DNA of 12,848 nt. Source: Acidimicrobiia bacterium. GTDB lineage: Bacteria; Actinomycetota; Acidimicrobiia; Spongiisociales; UBA5794. The stretch covers positions 1 to 12,848 of the forward strand of contig JAUXCV010000020.1 of the NCBI GenBank assembly GCA_030618675.1, in the 5' to 3' direction. Shown piece after piece: positions 6,562-12,848 of the stretch (position 1 is the stretch's first letter; each line of letters starts with the position of its first letter). Below the pieces are notes generated by a model. That model was not told the origin of the DNA, searched no databases, and saw only the letters and a list, made by a program, of their open reading frames with translations. The position numbers were made by a program, and so were the translations under genes.

Positions 6562-6759
6562 TCAAGCATGTGACCCGGATCGCCCGTGGTTCGCTTCGAT
6601 GGCCTTCGACAGGTACTGCTCCAACAGGAACTCCCGTTGACGACCAAGCGCCGATGACGATGACCTCAAACACCTCGGCGCTGGCCAAGAGCAGCGCGTC
6701 ACCAGCACTATCACGCACGCATACGGGCTGCGAGGAGTCTCCTTGCACATCGCCCCACA
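6562..6759 (-). pseudogene. Possible decayed fragment of a universal stress protein (C-terminal half)
   Basis: On the minus strand one frame gives GDALLLASAEVFEVIVIGA, which resembles the fifth-strand region of UspA-family domains (a G-x-A-x-x-L-L-x-A pattern followed by VIVIGA). A shift of one base at that point gives LGRQREFLLEQYLSKAIEAN, reminiscent of the LGRxRELLLGSVSxKxIEHA end of the same domain, then a TGA at 6562-6564. No N-terminal half, ribosome site or intact ATP-loop glycines are visible. The likeness is by eye only and could be chance. The rest of this roughly 300-bp gap holds the osmC and pheST promoters and nothing else I can support. Confidence 0.2.
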
Positions 6760-6770
6760 TCCTCTACGCT
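6743..6770 (+). promoter_or_regulatory. Promoter of the pheST leader
   Basis: TTGCAC (6743-6748) and TACGCT (6765-6770) are separated by 16 bp and make a good housekeeping-type promoter. The -10 hexamer ends 7 nt before ATG 6778, so transcription should start at 6777 or 6778 and the leader peptide should be translated from a leaderless transcript. Confidence 0.6.
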
Positions 6771-6777
6771 CAGCGGC

Positions 6778-6846
6778 ATGAAATCTGCCGGCCGCTTCGG
6801 ATTCGCCTTTACGGGCCCTTCTGCCCGGGCGATCGGACGCGGCTAG
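6778..6846 (+). CDS. pheST leader peptide (22 residues, Phe-rich, pheM-like)
   Basis: ATG 6778 to TAG 6844-6846 encodes MKSAGRFGFAFTGPSARAIG and two more residues. Phe codons stand at positions 7, 9 and 11 (TTC, TTC, TTT), three in five codons, just before a terminator hairpin and the gene pair for phenylalanyl-tRNA synthetase. This is the design of the enterobacterial pheM leader, where ribosome stalling on Phe codons when charged tRNA-Phe is scarce allows read-through into pheST. Codons 16-18 (6825-6831) contain a strand complementary to the terminator 5' arm. No Shine-Dalgarno precedes the ATG, consistent with leaderless initiation from the adjacent promoter. The peptide itself probably has no other function. 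Expression has not been shown. Confidence 0.65.
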   Translation: MKSAGRFGFAFTGPSARAIGRG

Positions 6847-6891
6847 CACACACCGCAAGAACGAACGCCCGGACGAAGCGCCGGGCGTTTT
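6825..6891 (+). promoter_or_regulatory. pheST transcription attenuator (terminator and competing antiterminator)
   Basis: Terminator: AACGCCCGG (6864-6872) pairs perfectly with CCGGGCGTT (6881-6889) across an 8-nt loop, and the 3' arm runs into TTTT (6888-6891). Antiterminator: CCGGGCG at 6825-6831, inside the leader ORF 14 nt after the last Phe codon, is an exact complement of CGCCCGG (6866-6872) and so competes for the terminator 5' arm. A ribosome stalled on the Phe codons would leave 6825-6831 free and prevent termination; a ribosome reaching the stop codon would cover it and let the terminator form. Confidence 0.65.
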
Positions 6892-6932
6892 CGCGTCCGA
6901 CACGAATCCGCCGAAGGACAGGAGCAGGAGTC

Positions 6933-7970
6933 GTGGATCCCACCGCTAACCTCTCGGAACCCATGGAAACACACGAGATACTGGAACAACTGCGGGCGGA
7001 GTCACCTGCGCGCATCGAACAAGCCGAAACCGTTGAAGCGTTGGAAGGCCTCGCTGTTGAGATCACCGGCAAACGGTCCCCGATCGCTGCCGGTCGCCGG
7101 TCGCTTGGAAGTGCGCCACCGGATCAGCGACGTGACCTCGGTCGCGCCATCAACGATGTCGCCGTCGAACTGAACGCCCTGATCGATGCACGGCGTGCCG
7201 TTCTTGAAGCCGTCGAAGCCTCACAAGCGCTCGAATCGGATCGGGTCGACGTAACACTGCCCGGCCGGGTGCCGTCGCGCGGGACGACCCATCTCATCCA
7301 GCAGGTCATGGACGAGATCGTCGACATCTTCGTTGCCATGGGATACACGGCGGCCACCGGACCTGAGGCCGAAACCGAGTTCTACAACTTCACAGCCCTC
7401 AACTTCCCCGTCGCGCATCCAACGAGACTCGAGTCTGACACGTTGTACCTCGATTACGGTGACGTCCCTGAGGGGATTCTCCTTCGGACCCATACATCGC
7501 CGATGCAGGCGAGATACATGGAGGAGCACGATCCTCCGGTGTATCTCGTGGTCCCCGGTCGTGTTTTCAGACGGGACCCAATGGATCCAACGCACTCGCC
7601 GGTGTTCCATCAGATCGAGGGACTCGCCGTCGATACCGACATCACGTTCGGTGATCTCAAGGGTGTCCTCGATCATTTCGCACGCGAATTTCTCGGACCT
7701 GACATCAAGACGAAGTTCATCCCCCACTACTTCCCGTTCACCGAACCATCGGCGGAGATGCACGTGTTCACGAACGGTCGATGGATGGAACTGCTCGGAT
7801 GCGGCATGGTGAACCCTGCCGTCTTCGAGGCGGTCGGGTATGACCCCGACGAGGTGACCGGCTTCGCGTTCGGCATGGGCGCAGACCGTCTCGCCATGGT
7901 CCGCCACGGCATCACCGATCTCCGGCACCTCTTCGATCCCGACCGCCGCATCCTGGAGCAATACCGATGA
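6933..7970 (+). CDS. pheS: Phenylalanyl-tRNA synthetase alpha subunit
   Basis: Catalytic subunit of the (alpha beta)2 class II synthetase that charges tRNA-Phe. Residues about 1-105 form the N-terminal coiled-coil arm that contacts tRNA. The catalytic core follows, with LLRTHTSPMQARYM (183-196), GRVFRRDPMDPTHSPVFHQIEG (motif 2 region, 209-230) and GFAFGMGADRLAMVRHGITDLR (motif 3, 310-331). Ala312 lies at the position of E. coli Ala294, which sets the size of the Phe pocket. GTG 6933 is preferred because AGGAG lies 8 nt upstream, giving 345 residues; ATG 6963 (335 residues) is an alternative with a poorer site. The frame stays open far upstream but without family similarity. The stop overlaps the pheT start (ATGA). 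Expression is probably governed by the attenuator just upstream. Confidence 0.95.
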   Translation: MDPTANLSEPMETHEILEQLRAESPARIEQAETVEALEGLAVEITGKRSPIAAGRRSLGSAPPDQRRDLGRAINDVAVELNALIDARRAVLEAVEASQALESDRVDVTLPGRVPSRGTTHLIQQVMDEIVDIFVAMGYTAATGPEAETEFYNFTALNFPVAHPTRLESDTLYLDYGDVPEGILLRTHTSPMQARYMEEHDPPVYLVVPGRVFRRDPMDPTHSPVFHQIEGLAVDTDITFGDLKGVLDHFAREFLGPDIKTKFIPHYFPFTEPSAEMHVFTNGRWMELLGCGMVNPAVFEAVGYDPDEVTGFAFGMGADRLAMVRHGITDLRHLFDPDRRILEQYR

Positions 7971-10357
7971 TGTTCACACTCGATTGGATGAGCGAGTTCG
8001 TCGACCTGCCGACGAACGACCCCGAAGAGATCGCTGAGGCCCTCGAGAGCCTGGGCCATGAGGTCGAGGGCTGGGAGCGGATCCAGCACAGGTTCGACGG
8101 AGTCGTGATCGGCAAGGTGCTCGAAGTCGGCGCACATCCCAACGCAGACAAGGTCCGGGTCACCAGGGTTGACGTCGGGGATGAGGTGCTCGACATCATC
8201 TGCGGTGCGTGGAACTTCGAAGCGGGAGCCATCGTCCCGGTCGCGAAACCCGGTGCGGTGCTGCAGGGTGATTTCAAGATCACACAGCGCAAGATCAGAG
8301 GTGTCACCTCGAACGGCATGATCTGTTCCGAGTCCGAACTGGAGATCGGTGAGGATGAGGCCGGCATCATGGTGCTCGATACCGACTACCCGACCGCAGC
8401 CGAAGGACTGGGTCGGGATTTCACGGATCTGCTGCCGGAAGGTGACGTTGTCTTCGATGTGACGATCACACCGAATCGTCCCGACTGCATGTCCGTCTAC
8501 GGCCTGGCCCGCGAACTCGCCGCCTTCTACCAGGTCCCGCTCGCTGTACCGGATCTCGAACTCCCGGGGGGAGATGCCAGGACATCGGTGACGATCGTTG
8601 ACGACGTCGCGTGTCCACGGTTCGTAGGGCGTGAGGTCACAGGGATCGCCGTCGGTCAATCGCCCCACCAGATCAGGGCGCGGTTGGCGGCCGCCGGTGT
8701 CCGACCGATCAGCAACGTCGTCGACGCGAGCAACTACGCCATGATGGAGTTCGGGCACCCGACGCACGCGTTCGACATCGACCGTCTGGGCGATACCGTC
8801 GTGGTCCGTCATGCCGAACAAGATGAGCCGATGACCACTCTCGACGATGTCGATCGGAACCTCGAGGACTTCGACATCGTCGTCGCAGATGCCGAACGCC
8901 CCGTCGCTATCGCAGGCGTGATGGGCGGTGCCGATACAGAGGTCGACGATGATACGACGGGCGTCTTCATCGAGGCGGCGTACTGGAACCCGCCGAGTGT
9001 GCTGCTGACCTCGAAGAGGCTCGGCCTGCGCTCCGAGGCATCGGCGAGATTCGAACGGGGAATGGACCCGGAATTCTGTCGGCTCGCGGCCGACCGCGTG
9101 GCTCAGATCCTCGTCGAGACCGCAGGTGGCACGGTTGCCGGCGTCGTCGATGAGTATCCGGCACCGCCGACACCGAGAGTGATCGAACTCCACATGAGCG
9201 AGATCGAGCGGGTTCTCGGGATCCGACTAGCTTCGGCAGAGGCAGCGGCATTGCTTCTGCGTCTCGGATTCGACGTGATCGGTGATGATCCACTCGTCGT
9301 CACCGTTCCAACGCGACGCCCCGATGTCGTCCGGCCGGCAGACCTGATCGAAGAGATCGCCCGACTCTATGGTTTCGACAACATCCCCGGCCGATTGCGG
9401 TTCGGCACCGGGCTCGGTCTTCCCGAACGTGAGAACCGTCTCCGGTCGTTGCGCTCGTTGATGGCCGGCGCCGGCTACCACGAGATCTTCAGCTTCTCGT
9501 TCATCGGTGCTGCCGACCTCGAAGCGATGCAGCTTCCTGCAGATGATCCAGCGCGAACCGGCATCACGGTCGTCAATCCGCTGCGGGACGAGGAAGGGGT
9601 CATGCGCACAACGCTGCTTCCGGGTCTCCTGAAGGCCGCGGCCTCCAATCTCGCCAAGCGTGTTGACGATGTGCGACTCTTCGAAGTCGGGAAGGTGTTC
9701 CTCCCAGGCAAGGGCGACCTCCCCGATCAGCCTGACCGGCTCGGGTTCATTGCGGCCGGAGGAGGAGCGCGGCAATGGGGTGATGAGGGCGGCGGCTATG
9801 ACGTGTACGACGCGACGGGACTGTGGGACCTTCTCTCGAACACGATGAGCGTTGCCGGATCGGATCTGCAGACAACAGAGCGCGCTCCGTTCCATCCCGG
9901 AAGGTCGGCCGAGGTGATCGCGGACGGTCGAGTCATCGGAATCGTCGGAGAGATCCACCCCGCTGTCGCAGCAACGCATGGGATCGACGGACGGGTGATA
10001 GCCGGCGAGATCGATGCCGATGCACTTGTGGCTATGCGCGACGCGTGGCGCTTCCAGGTACCGTCGAGCTATCCGCCACAGGTCTTCGATCTCGCATTCG
10101 AACTCGATTCGCCGGTCGCGGCCGGCGACGTTCTCGCAGCCATCGACACGGCCGGAGAAGGATTGATCGAGAAACGCACGGTCTTCGACGTGTACGAAGG
10201 GGACCCGATTCCAGAGGGTCGCAAGAGCATCGCGGTCAAACTGACCGTGCGCGCTCCCGATCGAACGCTGAGCGACGAAGACGTGGCGCCGATTCGTAAG
10301 GCGATCGTCGACGCGGTCGAGGCAGCGACCGGTGGAACGCTCCGCGGATCGGTGTGA
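7967..10357 (+). CDS. pheT: Phenylalanyl-tRNA synthetase beta subunit
   Basis: A 796-residue beta subunit, the usual bacterial length. Domains in order: N-terminal segment (1-38), tRNA-binding OB fold (about 40-150, with VGAHPNADKVRVTRVDVG and TSNGMICSESELEIGED), the B3/4 editing domain (about 210-390, with SNVVDASNYAMMEFGHPTHAFD and SEASARFERGMDP), B5 (about 404-474, with VPTRRPDVVRPADLIEEIARLYGF), a catalytic-like core lacking the active site, and the C-terminal ferredoxin-fold anticodon-binding domain (about 702-796). The editing domain hydrolyses Tyr mischarged on tRNA-Phe. ATG 7967 overlaps the pheS stop by 4 nt and has GGAG 8 nt upstream; the adjacent ATG 7970 is equally possible and only one residue shorter. 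Confidence 0.97.
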   Translation: MMFTLDWMSEFVDLPTNDPEEIAEALESLGHEVEGWERIQHRFDGVVIGKVLEVGAHPNADKVRVTRVDVGDEVLDIICGAWNFEAGAIVPVAKPGAVLQGDFKITQRKIRGVTSNGMICSESELEIGEDEAGIMVLDTDYPTAAEGLGRDFTDLLPEGDVVFDVTITPNRPDCMSVYGLARELAAFYQVPLAVPDLELPGGDARTSVTIVDDVACPRFVGREVTGIAVGQSPHQIRARLAAAGVRPISNVVDASNYAMMEFGHPTHAFDIDRLGDTVVVRHAEQDEPMTTLDDVDRNLEDFDIVVADAERPVAIAGVMGGADTEVDDDTTGVFIEAAYWNPPSVLLTSKRLGLRSEASARFERGMDPEFCRLAADRVAQILVETAGGTVAGVVDEYPAPPTPRVIELHMSEIERVLGIRLASAEAAALLLRLGFDVIGDDPLVVTVPTRRPDVVRPADLIEEIARLYGFDNIPGRLRFGTGLGLPERENRLRSLRSLMAGAGYHEIFSFSFIGAADLEAMQLPADDPARTGITVVNPLRDEEGVMRTTLLPGLLKAAASNLAKRVDDVRLFEVGKVFLPGKGDLPDQPDRLGFIAAGGGARQWGDEGGGYDVYDATGLWDLLSNTMSVAGSDLQTTERAPFHPGRSAEVIADGRVIGIVGEIHPAVAATHGIDGRVIAGEIDADALVAMRDAWRFQVPSSYPPQVFDLAFELDSPVAAGDVLAAIDTAGEGLIEKRTVFDVYEGDPIPEGRKSIAVKLTVRAPDRTLSDEDVAPIRKAIVDAVEAATGGTLRGSV

Positions 10358-10935
10358 TCCGGAACGCGATGAGATCCGAGGATATCCGGACGCTGCTGTC
10401 GGGTGACGTTCCGGACGTTGCCCGGGAGATGCTCGGTTGGTGGATCACCACCAAGGTCAGTGGCCAATCGACCGGCATCGTCATCTGCGAAGTTGAGGCC
10501 TATGGGGGAGCCGAGGATCCGGCGAGCCACGCCTATCGGGGACGCACGACCCGCAACGACTCGATGTTCCGGGAACCCGGGACGCTCTACGTATACCGGT
10601 CCTACGGTGTCCACTGGTGTGCCAACATCGTCACCGGTCGAGCAGGAGAAGCCTCGGCGATCCTTCTGAGAGGAGGCACACCGGACGTCGGCATCGACAC
10701 GATGGAGCTACGAAGAGGTCGCGCAGATCATCTCGCCGACGGGCCGGGCAAGCTGTGCGCCGCTCTCGGGATCACGGGCGATGACGACGGCACATCGGTC
10801 ATCGATGGGCCCGTCCGCCTAGTTGCCGGAGTGCTGCAGGAAGGCACGACGATCGACTCCGGACCCCGCATCGGTATCACGACGGCGATCGACCGGCCCT
10901 GGAGATTCGTCGCCCGCGAACCGGGAATGCTCTAG
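10354..10935 (+). CDS. mpg: 3-methyladenine DNA glycosylase (AAG/MPG family)
   Basis: A 193-residue base-excision repair enzyme that removes alkylated purines such as 3-methyladenine and hypoxanthine. Residues align by eye with human AAG: catalytic Glu125 = Glu48 (ICEVEAYGG), Tyr127 = Tyr50, His136 = His59 (PASHAYRG), Tyr159 = Tyr81 (GTLYVYRSYG), Asn169 = Asn91 and Arg182 = Arg106 (ILLRG). DGPGKLCAALGI (129-140) is the family's next conserved block. Length fits bacterial members. GTG 10354 forms a GTGA overlap with the pheT stop, suggesting coupled translation; ATG 10369 would remove five residues. Neither has a good ribosome site. It lies 12 nt before tyrS, an order also known in other actinobacteria. 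No lesion or truncation is seen. Confidence 0.93.
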   Translation: MIRNAMRSEDIRTLLSGDVPDVAREMLGWWITTKVSGQSTGIVICEVEAYGGAEDPASHAYRGRTTRNDSMFREPGTLYVYRSYGVHWCANIVTGRAGEASAILLRGGTPDVGIDTMELRRGRADHLADGPGKLCAALGITGDDDGTSVIDGPVRLVAGVLQEGTTIDSGPRIGITTAIDRPWRFVAREPGML

Positions 10936-10947
10936 CCTGACGGCCAC

Positions 10948-12147
10948 ATGAAACCCCCTCACGAACAACTCGAATACATCACGCGAACCGTGGACATCGA
11001 CCTCCCCGAAGGAGCACTCCTCGCACTCCTCGAGGAAGATCGTCCCCTTCGCGTGAAGCTCGGCGTCGACCCGACCGCACCAGACGTCACGCTAGGGTGG
11101 GCTGTCGTTTTCGACCTGCTGCGCAGGTTCCAGGACATGGGGCACACGGCAGTGCTCATCGTCGGGGATTTCACCGCACAGGTCGGAGACCCTTCGGAGA
11201 AGAGCGAGACCAGGAAGCGCCTGAGCGCCGGCGAGGTGCATGGATACGCAGACCGGCTTCTTCCTGTCATCAAGACCCAGCTCCTGTCCGAACGGCTCGA
11301 GATCCGATACAACTCGGAGTGGCTCGCAGCGATGGACATGCGCGCCGTCCTGGAGTTGACGTCGGAGTTCACGGTGGCACGGATCATGGATCGTGACGAC
11401 TTCACGAAGCGATGGGACGCTCACCAGCCCATCTCGATGATCGAGTTCCTCTATCCGTTGCTACAGGGCATGGACTCGGTAGCGATCCGGGCCGATATCG
11501 AGATCGGCGGCACGGATCAGCTCTGGAATCTGCTCGTCGGACGAGATCTTCAAGAGCGGCGCGGCCAGCGCGGGCAGACCGTCGTCACGGTCCCGCTCCT
11601 CGTCGGCACCGACGGCGTCAAGAAGATGTCCCAGTCGCTAGGTAACTACATATCGGTTCGTGATGAGCCTTCCGACATGTTCGGCAAGGTCATGTCGATC
11701 CCCGATGAAGCCATGTCCGACTGGTACCGACTGGCGGCCGGGGCAACGGACGATGAGGTCGAGGCCCTCGAGGAGGGCCTCTCCGATGGCTCCGTCCATC
11801 CCGGCGAGGCGAAACGGGAACTCGGTCGCCGGGTGGTGGCTCGGCACAACACCGAGGAGGCCGCTCTCGATGCCGAGGCGGCGTTCGACCGGCTCTTCCG
11901 CTCTCACGAGGCGCCGGAGGACATCGATACTCACGCCATCTCGACGGTGGGGGAGCTATCGCTCCCGGCCCTTCTCGGCGATGCCGGTCTCGTAGCATCC
12001 AGATCGGAGGGACGGCGGATGATCAAGCAGGGAGCGGTGAAGATCGACGGTGAACGAGTCGATGCTGAGTTCGTTGATTCCGCCGAAGTTGTCGACTCCG
12101 TGGTCCAGGTCGGAAAGCGCAGATTCGTTCGCATCGTGCGTGCGTGA
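10948..12147 (+). CDS. tyrS: Tyrosyl-tRNA synthetase, TyrZ-like, with altered HIGH and KMSKS motifs
   Basis: A 399-residue class Ic synthetase that charges tRNA-Tyr. The Rossmann fold carries GVDPTAPD (39-46), GDFTAQVGDPSEKS (73-86) and the tyrosine-site pattern Tyr169-X3-Gln173-X2-Asp176. IGGTDQLWNLLVGR (187-199 region) is typical. A C-terminal S4 RNA-binding domain covers about 336-396 (SRSEGRRMIKQGAVKIDGER). Oddly, the HIGH motif reads TLGW (48-51), replacing both histidines, and KMSKS reads KMSQS (226-230). The open frame is otherwise intact, so this is not a decayed copy. ATG 10948 follows the mpg stop by 12 nt without a clear Shine-Dalgarno; TAGCCT at 10933-10938 could be a -10 giving a nearly leaderless transcript. 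Confidence 0.95.
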   Translation: MKPPHEQLEYITRTVDIDLPEGALLALLEEDRPLRVKLGVDPTAPDVTLGWAVVFDLLRRFQDMGHTAVLIVGDFTAQVGDPSEKSETRKRLSAGEVHGYADRLLPVIKTQLLSERLEIRYNSEWLAAMDMRAVLELTSEFTVARIMDRDDFTKRWDAHQPISMIEFLYPLLQGMDSVAIRADIEIGGTDQLWNLLVGRDLQERRGQRGQTVVTVPLLVGTDGVKKMSQSLGNYISVRDEPSDMFGKVMSIPDEAMSDWYRLAAGATDDEVEALEEGLSDGSVHPGEAKRELGRRVVARHNTEEAALDAEAAFDRLFRSHEAPEDIDTHAISTVGELSLPALLGDAGLVASRSEGRRMIKQGAVKIDGERVDAEFVDSAEVVDSVVQVGKRRFVRIVRA

Positions 12148-12201
12148 GTCGCTCAGATCCCGGCTGCGCTATCGTCCCACACCGAACGCGAAAGGACTCT
12201 T

Positions 12202-12399
12202 GTGACATCCACATCGACGAACCGCTTCCCAACCTGGATGATCGTCGTCTCGATCCTCATCCTCGCCGGCCCGATCATCTGGGGTTTGAGCATGTTCATG
12301 CACATCGTCACGGCGATGTCCATCGGCGGAATCCTCGTCGTCGTGGCGCTCGTTGCCCTGTTCATCTGGCTCAAGGGCCGCGTGGACGACGAGCGCTGA
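12202..12399 (+). CDS. Small two-helix membrane protein of unknown function
   Basis: A 65-residue protein starting at GTG 12202, with AAAGGA at 12191-12196 as ribosome site. After a polar threonine/serine-rich start, hydrophobic segments lie at about 12-32 and 35-57, with LFIWLKGRVDDER as a charged, probably cytoplasmic, C-terminus. I do not recognise the family. It is 54 nt after tyrS on the same strand and upstream of the rRNA operon, with no visible link to either. The ribosome site, third-position GC bias and clean hydropathy pattern support it as a real gene. Confidence 0.7.
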   Translation: MTSTSTNRFPTWMIVVSILILAGPIIWGLSMFMHIVTAMSIGGILVVVALVALFIWLKGRVDDER

Positions 12400-12420
12400 T
12401 CCAAGCCCATACAGGGGGCT

Positions 12421-12453
12421 GAGGATTTCTTGCCCGAAACTGAAGAAAACCTC
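12421..12453. terminator. Hairpin after the small membrane protein gene
   Basis: GAGG-A-TTTCTT (12421-12431) pairs with AAGAAA-A-CCTC (12443-12453), 10 pairs with one A/A mismatch and an 11-nt loop, beginning 22 nt after the stop. No T-run follows. It is a plausible weak terminator separating the upstream genes from the rRNA promoter, or a protein-binding site. Confidence 0.4.
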
Positions 12454-12500
12454 CCTTGTGATTTGCGGTACAGCGGGAACGTGCTTGAATACCTATTCCA

Positions 12501-12519
12501 GCCGGCCAGTCCGGTCGGC
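12501..12519. repeat. GC-rich hairpin upstream of the rRNA promoter
   Basis: GCCGGCC and GGTCGGC form a 7-bp stem with one G-T pair and a 5-nt loop, about 25 bp before the rRNA -10 element. It may be a second insulating terminator or a chance GC-rich pairing. Confidence 0.25.
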
Positions 12520-12544
12520 GGTCTGTGCCGCTAGCTTCTAGCGG

Positions 12545-12553
12545 TGCTATACT
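12545..12553 (+). promoter_or_regulatory. rRNA operon promoter, extended -10
   Basis: TG-C-TATACT is a near-consensus extended -10. It is followed by a GC-rich discriminator (GTGAGGC), as expected for stringently controlled rRNA promoters, and transcription would begin near 12560. No good -35 lies 16-18 bp upstream. The leader to 16S rRNA would be about 235 nt. Confidence 0.55.
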
Positions 12554-12567
12554 GTGAGGCCCCCCAC

Positions 12568-12591
12568 CTCGGGCGCACGCGTGTGCACGAG
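12568..12591 (+). promoter_or_regulatory. boxB-like hairpin of the rRNA leader
   Basis: CTCG (12568-12571) pairs with CGAG (12588-12591), and after one G/A mismatch GCGCA pairs with TGTGC (12573-12577 and 12582-12586). The hairpin lies 11 nt before the boxA element, the order found in rRNA antitermination sites. Confidence 0.5.
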
Positions 12592-12602
12592 ACGGGATCC
12601 GG

Positions 12603-12614
12603 GCTCCTTGACAA
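12603..12614 (+). promoter_or_regulatory. boxA antitermination element of the rRNA leader
   Basis: GCTCCTTGACAA matches the E. coli rrn boxA core GCTCTTTAACAA at 10 of 12 positions and resembles the TTGAGAACT-type element of actinobacterial rRNA leaders. NusB and NusE (ribosomal protein S10) would bind it to prevent premature termination. Confidence 0.65.
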
Positions 12615-12698
12615 CTGAACAGCGTGTCAAAAGCCAATGGGCGTTCGACCCGTCGACACCGTTCGCGGTGAAGGCTGGAAGAACGCGTACAAAACAAC

Positions 12699-12773
12699 GG
12701 TCACATCAGCAAGGGACCCCCGTCCCGATGTGGCCACCCTTTGAGAGATCGATCTCCAGATCTCAGCGAGATC
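12699..12773 (+). other. Structured pre-16S leader
   Basis: GGTCACATC (12699-12707) pairs with GATGTGGCC (12727-12735), and inside it, after a 5-nt bulge, GGGAC (12713-12717) pairs with GTCCC (12722-12726) around a C4 loop. A second hairpin, GATCTC-AGC-GAGATC, follows at 12759-12773. These lie just before 16S rRNA and probably take part in leader folding and RNase processing; the partner strand beyond 16S is outside the window. Confidence 0.45.
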
Positions 12774-12794
12774 AGGAACTCTTTCTCCCATCTT

Positions 12795-12848
12795 TCGATG
12801 GAGAGTTTGATCCTGGCTCAGGACGAACGTTGGCGGTGCGCTTAATGC
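12795..12848 (+). rRNA. rrs: 16S ribosomal RNA, first about 54 nt, cut by window edge
   Basis: AGAGTTTGATCCTGGCTCAG at 12802-12821 is the universal 27F site (E. coli 8-27), and GACGAACG, TGGCGG and TTAATGC follow in the expected order. Position 12795 corresponds to E. coli base 1 by simple offset; the mature 5' end may differ by a few bases. The wording after the universal site fits Actinobacteria but is too short for placement. Confidence 0.97.

Noticed and set aside
6519..6932. 138-residue upstream extension of the PheS frame
   Set aside because: It runs over the pheST promoter, leader ORF and terminator and has no synthetase similarity; GTG 6933 has a proper ribosome site.
7221..9193. Long minus-strand open frames (up to 488 residues) across pheS-pheT
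   Set aside because: Antisense shadows of a GC-rich coding strand; products are low-complexity and unlike any known fold, while pheS and pheT are complete.
12608..12636. TTGACA in the rRNA leader as a second promoter -35
   Set aside because: No -10 element lies at 16-18 bp, and the motif is better explained as part of boxA.
1..12848. CRISPR arrays, insertion sequences, tRNA genes, phage or toxin-antitoxin modules
   Set aside because: No regularly spaced repeats, transposase-like products, cloverleaf sequences or such gene pairs were seen on either strand.

Overview
The window looks like chromosomal DNA from a moderately GC-rich actinobacterium. Acidimicrobiia or a neighbouring deep class is my best guess, from gene order and sequence style, not from a database match. 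Supporting signs are the pheS-pheT-mpg-tyrS order, several promoters of the TANNNT type lying about 7 nt from a start codon (leaderless transcripts), and the actinobacterial look of the rRNA leader and first bases of 16S rRNA.

Left part (1-5884) is a respiratory nitrate/nitrite locus with a divergent layout. On the minus strand, reading away from about 2430, are an Rrf2-family regulator with three clustered cysteines, a membrane-anchored di-haem cytochrome c, and the 5' third of a narG-type molybdoenzyme that runs off the left edge and overlaps the cytochrome gene by 4 nt. On the plus strand are two different NarK-family nitrate/nitrite transporters. The shared 147-bp promoter region holds several short direct repeats. 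A di-haem cytochrome before narG plus two narK genes resembles the narC-narGHJI-narK-narT layout of Thermus and, in part, nxr operons of Nitrobacter. The direction of the reaction (nitrate reduction or nitrite oxidation) cannot be settled here.

Middle (5885-6777): a hairpin-rich stretch between convergent genes, an osmC-type peroxidase on the minus strand, and about 300 bp with the osmC and pheST promoters and perhaps a decayed universal-stress-protein fragment.

Right part (6743-12848) is translation and housekeeping. pheST is preceded by what looks like a complete ribosome-mediated attenuator: a leaderless 22-codon peptide with three Phe codons within five, a terminator hairpin, and a competing antiterminator strand inside the leader ORF. 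pheS and pheT overlap by 4 nt, pheT and a 3-methyladenine DNA glycosylase gene by 4 nt, and tyrS follows after 12 nt. The TyrRS has unusual HIGH and KMSKS signatures. A 65-residue two-helix membrane protein follows, then an rRNA operon leader (extended -10 promoter, boxB-like hairpin, boxA, processing-type stem) and the first 54 nt of 16S rRNA at the right edge.

The strongest candidate for something undescribed is the pheST attenuator. The cytochrome/narG/double-narK locus with its iron-sulfur-type regulator comes next.
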